The notes under the pieces: generated by a model
What the model was told of the DNA's origin: nothing
Databases searched by the model: none
Seen by the model: the letters and a program-made list of their open reading frames with translations, nothing else
Position numbers and translations under genes: made by a program
In this document: positions 1 to 8,057 of the stretch, piece by piece
How the letters are laid out: each line of letters starts with the position of its first letter
Position numbering within the stretch: position 1 is the first letter of the stretch
DNA from: DASPWW01 sp963841715
Lineage (GTDB): Bacteria; Actinomycetota; Thermoleophilia; Solirubrobacterales; 70-9
NCBI GenBank assembly: GCA_963841715.1
Contig: CAWJDP010000004.1
Span: forward strand, 186,001-250,000
Direction: 5' to 3'
DNA length: 64,000 nucleotides

Positions 1-79
1 TCTGCACGCGGTGCTCAAGGTTCTGCTTGACCTTGTTCTCGTGCCCAGAGTAGGTGTTGATCACATACCAACGAAACAT
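1..79 (-). CDS. nusG: NusG, transcription termination/antitermination factor (5' end only)
   Basis: Only the first 26 codons lie in the window; the gene continues past the left edge. The translated start reads MFRWYVINTYSGHENKV, the hallmark beginning of the NusG N-terminal (NGN) domain that binds the RNA polymerase clamp. The ATG at 79 is 23 bases downstream of the secE stop, and the order rpmG-secE-nusG is conserved across bacteria, with ribosomal protein genes rplK and rplA normally following. The short visible part prevents any check of the KOW domain. Confidence 0.93.
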   Translation of the reverse strand, partial: MFRWYVINTYSGHENKVKQNLEHRVQ

Positions 80-102
80 GCCTAATTGCCCCCGAGGCGC
101 GG

Positions 103-696
103 CTAGTAGAGGATCTGTTTGACGAGCCAATTGAACGCGGCGTCGAGCGCGCCGAGGTAGGCGGCGGCCACGGCGATGAACAGGACGGTGACGGCCGAGG
201 CCTGGATCAGGGTCTCGCGGTCGGGCCACTGGACGCGCTTGAGCTCGGCCCAGCACGAGGCAAGGAAGCCGATCACCCCGCCGCGCCGGCGCTGCTCCTC
301 GCGCTCGGCCGGCTTGCGGCGGCGCTCCTGGTCGCGGGCGCGGCGACGCCGCTCCTTCTCCTTCTTGCGCTTCTCGCGACGGCTCTCCTTCACCGGAGCG
401 GTCTCGGCGCGGGACGGCGCGGGCGCCTCCGGCTCCAGCTCGGGCTCGAGCTCGGGCGGCGCCTCCGGGGCAACGGTCGGTCCGTCCTCGGATCGCTCGC
501 GGACGTGCTCGCCGAGCTCCTCCGGGGGAGCGCCGGTCTCCAGCACCGCCTCGACTTCGGCGACGTCGCCGGACTCGGGCACCTGGGTTCGCGCCTGCGC
601 GTTCGAGTCCTCGCCGCGGGCGGCCTCGGGATCGCGCGCCTGGCGCGCCTCGCGTGCCCGCCGCTCGGCCTTGCGCTGTGCTCGCGTCTTCGCCAT
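103..696 (-). CDS. secE: SecE, preprotein translocase subunit with long charged N-terminal tail
   Basis: SecE clamps SecY in the plasma-membrane Sec translocon. The conserved SecE part is the last 65 or so residues: the amphipathic stretch around FLASCWAELKRVQWPDRETL followed by one hydrophobic segment (TVLFIAVAAAYLGALDAAF). I chose the ATG at 696 (MAKTRAQRKAERRAREA), giving 197 residues; the open frame runs further upstream but through rpmG. Typical SecE proteins are 60-130 residues, so about 130 residues of Lys/Arg/Glu/Pro-rich sequence here are extra and probably disordered. Position between rpmG and nusG supports the call. Confidence 0.9.
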   Translation of the reverse strand: MAKTRAQRKAERRAREARQARDPEAARGEDSNAQARTQVPESGDVAEVEAVLETGAPPEELGEHVRERSEDGPTVAPEAPPELEPELEPEAPAPSRAETAPVKESRREKRKKEKERRRRARDQERRRKPAEREEQRRRGGVIGFLASCWAELKRVQWPDRETLIQASAVTVLFIAVAAAYLGALDAAFNWLVKQILY

Positions 697-719
697 CGTC
701 GCTGCTCGGTGACCCGAGG

Positions 720-884
720 CTAACGCGTCTCCTTGTGCGGGGTGTGGCGACCGCACCAGCGGCAGTACTTGCGCAGCTCGATCCGATCCGGGGTGTTCCG
801 GCGCGACTTGTTCGTCTCGTAGTTGCGGCGCTTGCACTCCTCGCAGGCCATCGTCACCGCGATGCGAACGTCTCCGCGAGCCAT
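720..884 (-). CDS. rpmG: 50S ribosomal protein L33
   Basis: A 54-residue protein starting MARGDVRIAVTMACEECKRR and continuing with NYETNKSRRN and KYCRWCGRHTPHKETR. Two CxxC pairs (CEEC and CRWC) form the zinc-binding type of L33. L33 sits near the E site of the large ribosomal subunit. It lies 23 bases upstream of secE in the conserved rpmG-secE-nusG order. An internal ATG at codon 12 is possible but family members begin at the position chosen. Confidence 0.95.
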   Translation of the reverse strand: MARGDVRIAVTMACEECKRRNYETNKSRRNTPDRIELRKYCRWCGRHTPHKETR

Positions 885-937
885 CTGCTCCTCGCTACCA
901 AGTCGATGTGTTCATTGGCCGCCGCGGCGGCCGGTCA

Positions 938-965
938 GAAAAAAGACCCCGGCGCACGCCCGAGG
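938..965 (-). terminator. Rho-independent terminator downstream of the acyl-CoA dehydrogenase gene
   Basis: Read on the minus strand, a 6-bp GC stem (CCUCGG with CCGGGG) around a 7-base loop is followed at once by a run of U residues (TCTTTTTTC). It lies 64 bases past the acyl-CoA dehydrogenase stop codon and before rpmG, so it separates that transcript from the rpmG-secE-nusG operon. A second GC palindrome at 917-932 lies in the rpmG leader just beyond the U tract. Confidence 0.75.
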
Positions 966-1028
966 CGACAGCAAGCATAGCGTCCGGCCGCCGCGATCCC
1001 CGCCGCGCCGGAGCGCCGTTCGCGAGCG

Positions 1029-2171
1029 CTACAGACCGAGGGTCTTGGCGATGATGTTGCGCTGGATCTCGGAGGTGCCGCCGTAGATCGTCGACACGAG
1101 GCTGGCGCGCACGAGCCGCTCCATGTCGTACTCCGACGAGTAGCCGTAGCCGCCCATCATCTGCATCCCCTCAAGCGTCGTCTTCTTCGCGAGTTCGGTC
1201 ACGTACAGCTTCACCATCGACGCCTCGCGCGGGAGCATCCGATCGGGGTCCTCGTCGACCTTCGACGCGACCCAGTAGGTCATAAGCCGCGCTGCCTCGA
1301 CCTCCGTCGCGAGGTCGGCGAGCCGGTGCTGGAGCGCCTGGAAGGAGCCGATCGTGCGTCCGAACTGGCGCCGTTCCTTGACGTAGGCGAGCGCGTCGTC
1401 GAGCGCGCGCTCAGCGATCCCGAGCATCGTCGCGGCGAGGATCAGGCGCTCGACGTTGAGCCCCGCCATGAGCTGGATCCAGCCGCGGTCGACCTCGCCG
1501 AGAACCGCGTCCTCGGGCGCCTCGAGATCGTCGAAGTACAGGTGTGCTGTCTCGCGTCCGCCCATAGTCTCGATCGGGTCGATCCGCAGCCCGTCGACGT
1601 CGGTCGGGACCCAGATCATCGACAGGCCCTCGTGCTTGTCCTCGCCCTTGGTCGTGCGGCAGACGACGAGGATGTGGCCGGAGATGCGGGCGTTGGAGCA
1701 GAAGACCTTCTGGCCGTTGAGGACGAAGCCGCCGTTCGAGCGCACCGCCTCGGTGCTGAGCCCGCCGACGTCGGAGCCGGCCTCGGGCTCGGTCATCGCG
1801 ATCGCCTCGACGGTTCCGCCCGCGATCCCGCCGAGGATGTCCGACTTCTGGCCGTCGGTCCCGAAGCGCTGCGTCGCGCCGGCGACGATCAGCGTCGTCG
1901 CGTAGCCGCCGACCGGGGCGAGGCCGCGCGAGGTCTCCTCCATGAACAGGCACGCGTCGAGCATCCCGCCGCCCGAGCCGCCGAACTCGTCGGGGATCGT
2001 CACCCCGAGCCAGCCGAGCTCGGCCATCTTCGAGTAGATCTCCTGCGAGTGCGCCTCGGTGTAGCCGTTGGTCAGCCGCTCGCGCTGCTGCTGGGTGCCG
2101 CATTCGCGGCTGCAGAAGTCGCGGATCGCGGCGACGAAGTCGTTCTGCTCGTCGGTGAGTTCGAAGTTCAT
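1029..2171 (-). CDS. Acyl-CoA dehydrogenase family protein
   Basis: FAD-dependent oxidation of acyl-CoA to enoyl-CoA, normally passing electrons to ETF. All 380 residues fit the family: the N-terminal helical domain (MNFELTDEQNDFVAAIRDF), the middle beta domain with FAD/substrate motifs (AIAMTEPEAGSDVG and LNGQKVFCSNA), and the C-terminal helical bundle (ERRQFGRTIGSFQALQ). The C-terminal motif is YGGTSEIQRN; short- and medium-chain enzymes carry the catalytic Glu at the first Gly of this motif, so the catalytic base must be elsewhere, as in several FadE subgroups, or activity is altered. The ATG is only five bases after the end of a tRNA-Thr gene, leaving almost no leader if the tRNA is cut out. 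Substrate range cannot be told. Confidence 0.9.
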   Translation of the reverse strand: MNFELTDEQNDFVAAIRDFCSRECGTQQQRERLTNGYTEAHSQEIYSKMAELGWLGVTIPDEFGGSGGGMLDACLFMEETSRGLAPVGGYATTLIVAGATQRFGTDGQKSDILGGIAGGTVEAIAMTEPEAGSDVGGLSTEAVRSNGGFVLNGQKVFCSNARISGHILVVCRTTKGEDKHEGLSMIWVPTDVDGLRIDPIETMGGRETAHLYFDDLEAPEDAVLGEVDRGWIQLMAGLNVERLILAATMLGIAERALDDALAYVKERRQFGRTIGSFQALQHRLADLATEVEAARLMTYWVASKVDEDPDRMLPREASMVKLYVTELAKKTTLEGMQMMGGYGYSSEYDMERLVRASLVSTIYGGTSEIQRNIIAKTLGL

Positions 2172-2176
2172 CTCAA

Positions 2177-2249
<73 letters not shown>

Positions 2250-2284
2250 GCTCGAGTCACTGTAGCGGCGGGGGAAGGCGGTGG

Positions 2285-3337
2285 TCACGCTGTGGCGACG
2301 GCGTCGCGGATCGCGGCGCAGAACGCGTCGACGTCGTCCTCGGTCGTGTCCCACGTGCACATCCAGCGCAGCTCGCCGGTGTGCTCGTCCCAGACGTGGA
2401 ATGGGGGCTCGGCGTCGAGCGCATCCGCGAGGCGCGTGGCGGCGGCGCGGGGGATGATCGCGAACACGGCGTTCGACTCGACGTTGTGGGTGATCGCGAC
2501 GCCGTCGAGGTCCGCCACCGCCGCGGCGAGCCGCGCCGCCATCGCGTTCGCGTGCTCCGCGTTGCGCCGCCAGAGGTCGCCGTCGAGCAGCGCCTCGAGC
2601 TGGGCGGAGACGAAGCGCATCTTCGACGCGAGCTGGGTGGTCTGCTTGCGGAGGTAGGGGAAGTCGTCGGCGAGCTCGCGGCGCAGCAGGACGACGGCCT
2701 CGGCGGCGAGCGCGCCGTTCTTCGTCGCGCCGAACGACAGCAGGTCGACGCCGGCGTCGGTGGTGAGCTCGCGCAGCGCGGCGTCGAGGCTCGCGGCCGC
2801 GTTGGCGAGCCGCGCGCCGTCGACGTGGAGCAGCAGATCGTGCTCGTGGCAGAAGTCAGCCAGCGCCCGGGTTTCCGCGGCCGTGTAGACGGTGCCGAGC
2901 TCGGTCGGGTTGGAGATCGAGACGAGGCGCGGCTGCGCGGCATGGACGAAGCCGATGTGGGTGAGCCGCAGCGCGACGAGCTCGGGCGTGAGCATCGCGT
3001 GCGGCGTGGGGACGGTCAGCACCTTGACGCCGGCGATGCGCTCGGGGGCGCCGCACTCGTCGACCGCGAGGTGCGCGCATTCGGGCGAGATCACCGCCTG
3101 CCACGGGCGCAGCGCGGCACGCAGGCAGAGCACGTTGGCGCCCGACCCGGTGAGGACGGGGAACGCGACCGCGTCGTCACCGAAGTGGCGGCGGAACAGC
3201 ACCGCGGCGCGCTCGGTCCAGGGGTCGTCGCCATACGCCGCGGCGTGCCCCTCGTTCGCCGCCGTGATCGCCTCGAGGATCTCGGGGTGCGCGCCGGAGG
3301 CGTTGTCGCTCGCGAAGCCGCGGGGGTTGAGGCTCAC
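2285..3337 (-). CDS. L-threonine aldolase-like PLP lyase
   Basis: A fold-type I PLP enzyme of the beta-eliminating lyase/threonine aldolase family, expected to cleave L-threonine or allo-threonine to glycine and acetaldehyde. The 350-residue length is typical. Visible features are FASDNASGAHPEILEAI at the N terminus, the PLP phosphate-binding region around LTGSGANVLCL, the aspartate that contacts the pyridine nitrogen in LLLHVDGARLANA, and the Schiff-base lysine in LSFGATKNG. It is followed on the same strand by tRNA-Thr(GGU). Related aldolases act on 3-hydroxy-amino acids generally, so the exact substrate is not certain. Confidence 0.87.
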   Translation of the reverse strand: MSLNPRGFASDNASGAHPEILEAITAANEGHAAAYGDDPWTERAAVLFRRHFGDDAVAFPVLTGSGANVLCLRAALRPWQAVISPECAHLAVDECGAPERIAGVKVLTVPTPHAMLTPELVALRLTHIGFVHAAQPRLVSISNPTELGTVYTAAETRALADFCHEHDLLLHVDGARLANAAASLDAALRELTTDAGVDLLSFGATKNGALAAEAVVLLRRELADDFPYLRKQTTQLASKMRFVSAQLEALLDGDLWRRNAEHANAMAARLAAAVADLDGVAITHNVESNAVFAIIPRAAATRLADALDAEPPFHVWDEHTGELRWMCTWDTTEDDVDAFCAAIRDAVATA

Positions 3338-3488
3338 GCCGGAGTGATATCGCCTCAGCGCTCGGCCGACGAGGCGGGAGGTGGCTCGGTTCGCTCGAGG
3401 AGCTGACCGGCGCCGGCCGAGCGCCTGCCCTGCGCGGCTGGTTGCTTCTGTCGTACCTGGAGGTGCGGAATCCGGGCCTGGGTCGGAA

Positions 3489-3570
3489 TGGGGGAGGGAG
3501 GATTCGAACCTCCGAAGGCTGAGCCTGACGGTTTACAGCCGCCGTCCTTTGACCGCTTGGATACTCCCCC
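3489..3570 (-). tRNA. tRNA-Tyr (anticodon GUA)
   Basis: An 82-nt class II tRNA on the minus strand with acceptor GGGGGAG/CTCCCCC, anticodon loop CTGTAAA (anticodon GTA) closed by GGCGG/CCGTC, a long variable arm AGGCTCAGCCTTC, and T arm GGAGGTTCGAATCCTCC. Discriminator base is A and no CCA is encoded. Bacterial tRNA-Tyr is class II, as seen here. Confidence 0.96.
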
Positions 3571-3623
3571 GCGGGCGATTGCGATTCTAAAGACGGACGT
3601 TGGCCGTAGACGATGCGCTCGAT

Positions 3624-3637
3624 CGCTCGATCGAGCG
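3624..3637. repeat. Perfect 14-bp palindrome in the 176-bp gap between tRNA-Tyr and rpoD
   Basis: CGCTCGATCGAGCG is a perfect palindrome within a larger run of repeated GCTCGATC units (3616-3637). It is about 110 bases past the rpoD stop, on the rpoD side of tRNA-Tyr. There is no U tract on either strand, so a terminator role is not shown. The rest of 3571-3746 holds no gene that I recognise. Confidence 0.4.
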
Positions 3638-3746
3638 TCCCAACTCGATCTCGAACTCCGCGTACTTCGGCCGCCCGAGTGACATGGCGCGACCATATGT
3701 TCGCCACCGTCACATGTGGCGCGCGGGATGAGACGGTGTAGAGCCG

Positions 3747-4916
3747 CTAGGCGAGGTCCCGGAGCTTCTGGGCCTCGGGGAGCTGCTTCAGCTTCTTGAG
3801 CGTGTTCGTCTCGACCTGGCGGATGCGCTCGCGCGTGACGCCGAATGCCTTTCCGACCTCCTCGAGCGTCAGCGGATCGTGGCCGCTGAGCCCGAAGCGC
3901 AGCTCGATCACCTGGCGCTCGCGCTCGGGAAGCGCTTCGAGCGCGCGCTGAACGTCCTCGCGCTGGAGGCTGTCGGTCGCGGTCTCGAGCGGCGACTCGG
4001 CGGTCTCGTCGGGAACGAGGTCGCCGAGCTGGGCGTCCTCCTCGTCGCCGATCGGCTTCTCGAGCGAGATCGGCTGCTGCGACATCCGCTGGATCTCGCG
4101 CACCTCCGCGACCGGCCACTTCACCTCCTCGGCGATCTCGCTCGGCTCCGGCTCACGACCGAGCTTCTGGACGAGCCGGCGCTCGGCGGAAGCGACCTTG
4201 TTCAGCCGCTCGACCATGTGCACCGGAATCCGGATCGTCCGCGCCTTGTCGGCGATCGCCCGCGTCACCGCCTGGCGGATCCACCACGTCGCGTAGGTCG
4301 AGAACTTGTATCCGCGGCGATAGTCGAACTTCTCCACCGCCCGGATCAGGCCGAGCGAACCCTCCTGGATCAGGTCGAGGAAGCTCAGCCCCCGCCCCAG
4401 ATATCCCTTCGCGATCGACACGACCAGGCGCAGGTTCGCCTCCACCATCTGGCGCTTCGCGGTCATGTCCCCGCGCTCGATCCGCTTCGCCAGCTCGACC
4501 TCCTGTTCCGCCGTCAGCAGGTCGACCCGCCCGATCGCACTCATGTACAGGCGCAGCGAGTCGAGGCTGGGCTCGACGGTGAGATCGAGCTCGGGCTTGC
4601 GGGGCCCCTCCCCGCGCTCGCCCGCTGACTTCGACTCCTTCCACGCCGTGAGCCCGTTCTTGTTGACGACGTCGACGCCGTGCTCGACGAGGAAGCCGTG
4701 CAGGTCGCGCACCTGCTCCTTGGTCACGTCGACCTCCTCGAGCGCGACCGTGATCTCGTCGAAGGTCAGGTAACCGCGCTCGCGGCCGCGCGCGATCAGC
4801 CCCTGGAGCGCGGCGGCATCGCTGAGCGGATGCTCGTCGTCGAAACCAGTGGCACCCGGCTGAGCACGGTCCTCGCCGGTCTCCTGCGATCCGAGAACCT
4901 CTGATTTCCTAGCCAA
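3747..4916 (-). CDS. rpoD: Primary RNA polymerase sigma factor (sigma-70, RpoD/SigA)
   Basis: A 389-residue group 1 sigma factor. In order: a short region 1.1-like N-terminal domain (residues about 40-90), region 1.2 (DSLRLYMSAIGRVDLLTAEQ), regions 2.1-2.4 including DLIQEGSLGLIRAVEKFDY and KFSTYATWWIRQAVTRAIAD (promoter -10 recognition and melting), region 3, and region 4.2 (TLEEVGKAFGVTRERIRQVE) for -35 recognition. No large non-conserved insert is present between 1.2 and 2.1, as is common in Actinobacteria. The ATG at 4916 matches the beginning of the conserved N-terminal part. It is divergent from folE2. Confidence 0.96.
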   Translation of the reverse strand: MARKSEVLGSQETGEDRAQPGATGFDDEHPLSDAAALQGLIARGRERGYLTFDEITVALEEVDVTKEQVRDLHGFLVEHGVDVVNKNGLTAWKESKSAGERGEGPRKPELDLTVEPSLDSLRLYMSAIGRVDLLTAEQEVELAKRIERGDMTAKRQMVEANLRLVVSIAKGYLGRGLSFLDLIQEGSLGLIRAVEKFDYRRGYKFSTYATWWIRQAVTRAIADKARTIRIPVHMVERLNKVASAERRLVQKLGREPEPSEIAEEVKWPVAEVREIQRMSQQPISLEKPIGDEEDAQLGDLVPDETAESPLETATDSLQREDVQRALEALPERERQVIELRFGLSGHDPLTLEEVGKAFGVTRERIRQVETNTLKKLKQLPEAQKLRDLA

Positions 4917-4949
4917 TCCCTAGCCCCTCACTGGCTCACGGGGGCGCCG

Positions 4950-4955
4950 AGTATA
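4950..4955 (-). promoter_or_regulatory. Possible -10 element for rpoD
   Basis: On the minus strand TATACT lies 34 bases upstream of the rpoD ATG within the 118-bp divergent gap to folE2. No good -35 hexamer is seen at 16-18 bases, so this rests on the -10 match and position only. Confidence 0.3.
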
Positions 4956-5034
4956 GACCGGCGACCCTCGTCCGACCGGGCGTTTTCCCCCGCTAGTCTT
5001 GGTCGTCCCGCCACCTGGCCCCCACTACTAGCCG

Positions 5035-6072
5035 ATGAGCGAAACCGCAAACGTTCTCTCCCCCTCCGGGCCCGACGTCCAGGCCGGGCGCCCGGCGACG
5101 GCGGTCAGCCTCTCCCGCGTCGGGGTGACCGGGGTCGAGAAGGTCCTGCGCGTGAAGTCGGGTGGCGGCCCCGACGGCGACGGGGGCGCGGGCGAGCCGC
5201 TCGAGCAGCTCTACTACGCCGAGCTCGAGTGCTTCGTCGACCTCAACCCGAACCAGGCGGGCGTACACATGTCGCGGTTCGAGGAGGTCACCGGCGAGGT
5301 CATCGACGAGGTCGTCCTCGGGGAGGCATTCAAGGCCGAGACGCTCGCCGAGCACATTGCGCGCCGGGTCCGCGAGCGCCAGGACGGCCTCCGCGCCGAG
5401 GTCACGATCGCCGCCCGCTACCCCGAGACCGTCGCCACCCCCGTCTCAGGACTCGAGACGCAGGAGATCTACACCCTGTTCGGCACCGCGGTCGCCTCCG
5501 AGCGCGGCACCCGCACGCTCACCGGCGTCCAGGCCCAGGGCATGACCGCTTGCCCGTGCGCGCAGGGCCTCGTCGCCGAGGCCGCACGCGAGCGCCTCGC
5601 CGCCCAGGGATTCGACCCCGACGAGATCGACCGTGTGCTCGAGGCCGTTCCCGTCGCCACACACAACCAGCGCGGCATCGGCACCCTCCACGTTGGCTGC
5701 CCGGAGGGCTCGACGACCGACATCGAGGCACGCGACCTGCTCGCGATCGTCGAGGGCTCGATGAGCTCAGAGATCTACGGGCTGATGAAGCGCTCCGACG
5801 AGCTCGCGGTCGTCGAGGCGGCGCACCGCCAGCCGCGCTTCGTCGAGGACTGCGTGCGGGAGATGATCCGGCGCATCGCCGAGGCATATCCACAGCTCGA
5901 CGCAGGCGGGTTCGTCCACGCGCGCCAGGAGAACCTGGAGACGATCCACCGCCACAACGTCGTCGCGGAACGGTTCGGCCTGCTGTCGGAGATCCGCTCC
6001 GAGCTCGACTCCGGCGAGCACTCGCGCCGCCAGATGACGATGCGCGAGTGGCTCGAGGCCCCGTCCGGCTAA
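5035..6072 (+). CDS. folE2: GTP cyclohydrolase I type 2 (FolE2/MptA family)
   Basis: Catalyses GTP to 7,8-dihydroneopterin triphosphate, the first step of tetrahydrofolate (or other pteridine) synthesis, in the cytoplasm. The 345-residue protein shows the COG1469 landmarks: VSLSRVGVTGVEKVLRV at the N terminus, ELECFVDLNPNQAGVHMSRF, and the conserved Cys-containing segment GMTACPCAQGL, then the C-terminal half with HVGCPEG. FolE2 tolerates several divalent metals, unlike zinc-dependent FolE, and is often zinc-regulated; I see no clear Zur box in the short upstream gap. It stands alone, divergent from rpoD. Confidence 0.92.
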   Translation: MSETANVLSPSGPDVQAGRPATAVSLSRVGVTGVEKVLRVKSGGGPDGDGGAGEPLEQLYYAELECFVDLNPNQAGVHMSRFEEVTGEVIDEVVLGEAFKAETLAEHIARRVRERQDGLRAEVTIAARYPETVATPVSGLETQEIYTLFGTAVASERGTRTLTGVQAQGMTACPCAQGLVAEAARERLAAQGFDPDEIDRVLEAVPVATHNQRGIGTLHVGCPEGSTTDIEARDLLAIVEGSMSSEIYGLMKRSDELAVVEAAHRQPRFVEDCVREMIRRIAEAYPQLDAGGFVHARQENLETIHRHNVVAERFGLLSEIRSELDSGEHSRRQMTMREWLEAPSG

Positions 6073-6084
6073 CCGCCGCCAGCG

Positions 6085-6678
6085 TCAGGCCTGGGGCGCC
6101 TGCTTCGCCGCGCTCTTGCGCTCCCGTCGCGCCGCCTGCTCGGCCCGCCCCTCGTCGATCCGCCGGCGGAGCCCGAGGAAGTAGTCGGCGCCGCTGATCA
6201 CGGTCACCGCGACCGCGACGTAGACGAGCACGTCGATCGCGACCGGCGCCGGGTCCCAGATGATCAGCCCGAACACGGCGCCAACCTGGAGCGCGGTCTT
6301 CAGCTTCCCGAGCCAGCTCGCCGAGATCACGACCCCCTCCTCGACCGCGACCGCGCGCATGACCGTGACCGCGACCTCGCGGGCGATGATCACCATCGCC
6401 ACCCAGGCGGCGAGCCGCCCCAGCGAGACGAGCGAGACGAGCGCCGCGACGATCAGCAGCTTGTCGGCGACCGGGTCCATCAGCTTCCCGAACGTGGTCA
6501 CCGAGTCGCGCGAGCGCGCGATGTAGCCGTCGAGCCCGTCGGTCAGCGCCGCGAGCGCGAACACGATCGCCGCCAGCGCGTCGCCGTTCGGCGTCTCCCC
6601 CAGCAGGGCGACGACGATCACCGGCACCGCGAGGATGCGGAGCACCGTGAGGACGTTTGGGACGTTGAGCGGGAACAC
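6085..6678 (-). CDS. pgsA: CDP-diacylglycerol-glycerol-3-phosphate 3-phosphatidyltransferase
   Basis: An integral membrane CDP-alcohol phosphotransferase, 197 residues from a GTG at 6678 (MFPLNVPNVLTVLRIL), which matches the usual family start; the open frame extends 19 codons further upstream but without conserved sequence. The catalytic motif D-x2-DG-x2-AR-x8-G-x3-D-x3-D is complete in DGLDGYIARSRDS and FGKLMDPVADK. Several hydrophobic segments and a basic C terminus (RRERKSAAKQ) are seen. The product would be phosphatidylglycerophosphate for phosphatidylglycerol and cardiolipin. Divergent from the next acetyltransferase gene. Confidence 0.88.
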   Translation of the reverse strand: MFPLNVPNVLTVLRILAVPVIVVALLGETPNGDALAAIVFALAALTDGLDGYIARSRDSVTTFGKLMDPVADKLLIVAALVSLVSLGRLAAWVAMVIIAREVAVTVMRAVAVEEGVVISASWLGKLKTALQVGAVFGLIIWDPAPVAIDVLVYVAVAVTVISGADYFLGLRRRIDEGRAEQAARRERKSAAKQAPQA

Positions 6679-6705
6679 GGTCTGCTCGGGGTAGGTTAGG
6701 CCGAG

Positions 6706-7317
6706 ATGGAGGTTGCCGAGCTCGGCATGTCCCAACGCGCCGCCGGCGCCTCGCTGCTCGCCGCGGCATTTGTCGACTATCCGGCCTGGCTTTCGATCGG
6801 CCCGACCTCGCGGCGCGGGCGCCGGCGAATGCTCCGCCGCTTCTACTCCGGCGCGATCGCGCGCGCCGAGCGCTGGGGCGGCCCGGTCGCGTGCGCAACC
6901 GAGGCCGGGCGGCCGGTCGCCGTAGCGATCGTCTACGGGCCCGACCGCTGGCCGCCGCCCGTGCGCTCATTCCTGCGCGAGGCATGGGGGGTCGCAGCCG
7001 CCGGACCGGCTCCCGCCGTCCGCGGACTCGTCGCGAGCTCGGCGGTCGACGCCGCCCACCCGCCCGAGCGCCACTTCTTCCTCCACACACTCGGGGTCGC
7101 GCCCGCCCATCAGCGCGCCGGAGCCGGGAGGGCGCTGATGGACGCGCTGACCGGCAGCGCCGACGTCCGCGGGCTCGCGGTGCACCTGACGACGAGCGCG
7201 CCCGAGAACCTCGCCTACTACCACCGCTTCGGGTTCAGGCTGCTCTCCGAGTCGACGCTTCCGCGCGATGTCCCGCTGTGGTCGATGGTCCGGCCCGGCG
7301 CCCCGGTCTCAGCCTGA
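6706..7317 (+). CDS. GNAT-family N-acetyltransferase
   Basis: A 203-residue protein. The second half carries the GNAT acetyl-CoA signature: LHTLGVAPAHQRAGAGRALMDAL (strand 4, Q-x2-G-x-G/A loop and helix 3), followed by LTTSAPENLAYYHRFGFRLL (motif B). The N-terminal half is less conserved. Substrate unknown. Its last nine bases overlap the convergent udgB-like gene. Confidence 0.75.
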   Translation: MEVAELGMSQRAAGASLLAAAFVDYPAWLSIGPTSRRGRRRMLRRFYSGAIARAERWGGPVACATEAGRPVAVAIVYGPDRWPPPVRSFLREAWGVAAAGPAPAVRGLVASSAVDAAHPPERHFFLHTLGVAPAHQRAGAGRALMDALTGSADVRGLAVHLTTSAPENLAYYHRFGFRLLSESTLPRDVPLWSMVRPGAPVSA

Positions 7318-8007
7318 GGAGGCGAGCTCGCGCGCCCGGGCGAGCACCGCATCGAGCATCTCCTCGGTCAGCTTGCCGGTGAAGGTGTTCTGCTGACTGG
7401 GGTGATAGCTGCCGAGCAACCGGTAGTGGCCCAGCTTCGCCTCGGCGCCGTGGCCGAAGCGCGGCTTCGGGCGCGGCACCTCGGCACCGAGCGCGCGCCC
7501 CGCGCGCAACGCCCCGTCCCAGGCGAAGCTCCCGAGGGCAAGCAGCACCCTGGCGCGGTCGAGCAGCTCGAGCTCGCGGACCAGGTAGGGCAGGCAGTTG
7601 TCGCGCTCGGCCGGCGTCGGCTGGTTCGAGGGCGGCGGGCAGCGGTTTACCGCGCTGACGTAGGCGTCCCGCAGCCGCAGCCCGTCGTCGCGGTCGACGG
7701 ACTGCGCCCGGTTAGCGAACCCGGTGCGGTGGAGCGCCGCGTACAGCCAGTCGCCGGAGCGATCGCCGGTGAACATCCGCCCCGTCCGGTTGGCGCCGTT
7801 CGCCGCCGGCGCAAGCCCGACGAGGACGACGCGCGCCGCAGGGTCGCCGAACCCGGACACCGGCCGCGCCCAGTACGGCTCTCCGGCGAACCGTCGCGGG
7901 GGATCGGCCGCAACCCGCTCCCGCCACTCGACGAGCCTCGGGCAGCGCCGGCACGAATGAACCCGCCGCGCGAGATCCGAGAGCGAGTCGCCGGGCTCGG
8001 TCGTCAT
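7309..8007 (-). CDS. Uracil-DNA glycosylase, family 5 (UdgB-like)
   Basis: Base-excision repair enzyme removing uracil (family 5 also hypoxanthine) from DNA. The protein contains the iron-sulfur-type Cys pair region CRRCPRLVEWRE, motif A (GLAPAANGANRTGRMFTGD), AVNRCPPPSNQPTP and motif B (GSYHPSQQNTFTGKL), all diagnostic of family 5. In motif A family 5 lacks the polar catalytic residue of other families, as here (Ala-rich). Start: ATG at 8007 (232 residues) is chosen from alignment; a TTG two codons earlier is equally placed, and the strong SD GGAGGGA lies closer to an out-of-frame ATG at 8017. It follows the TMEM175-like gene on the same strand. Confidence 0.87.
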   Translation of the reverse strand: MTTEPGDSLSDLARRVHSCRRCPRLVEWRERVAADPPRRFAGEPYWARPVSGFGDPAARVVLVGLAPAANGANRTGRMFTGDRSGDWLYAALHRTGFANRAQSVDRDDGLRLRDAYVSAVNRCPPPSNQPTPAERDNCLPYLVRELELLDRARVLLALGSFAWDGALRAGRALGAEVPRPKPRFGHGAEAKLGHYRLLGSYHPSQQNTFTGKLTEEMLDAVLARARELASSG

Positions 8008-8057
8008 CGCCAAACATGATTCTCCCTCCGCGATGCCGACCGCTGCCCGGACGGCCC

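Noticed and set aside
947..965. Possible tRNA downstream of rpmG as in some other phyla
   Set aside because: No cloverleaf or T-loop sequence is present; the structure is an intrinsic terminator.
4917..5034. Zur box before folE2
   Set aside because: No palindromic AT-rich Zur-type site is present in the gap.
5519..7090. 523-codon minus-strand frame through folE2 and pgsA
   Set aside because: Arg/Ala/Gly-only composition and overlap with two well-supported genes.
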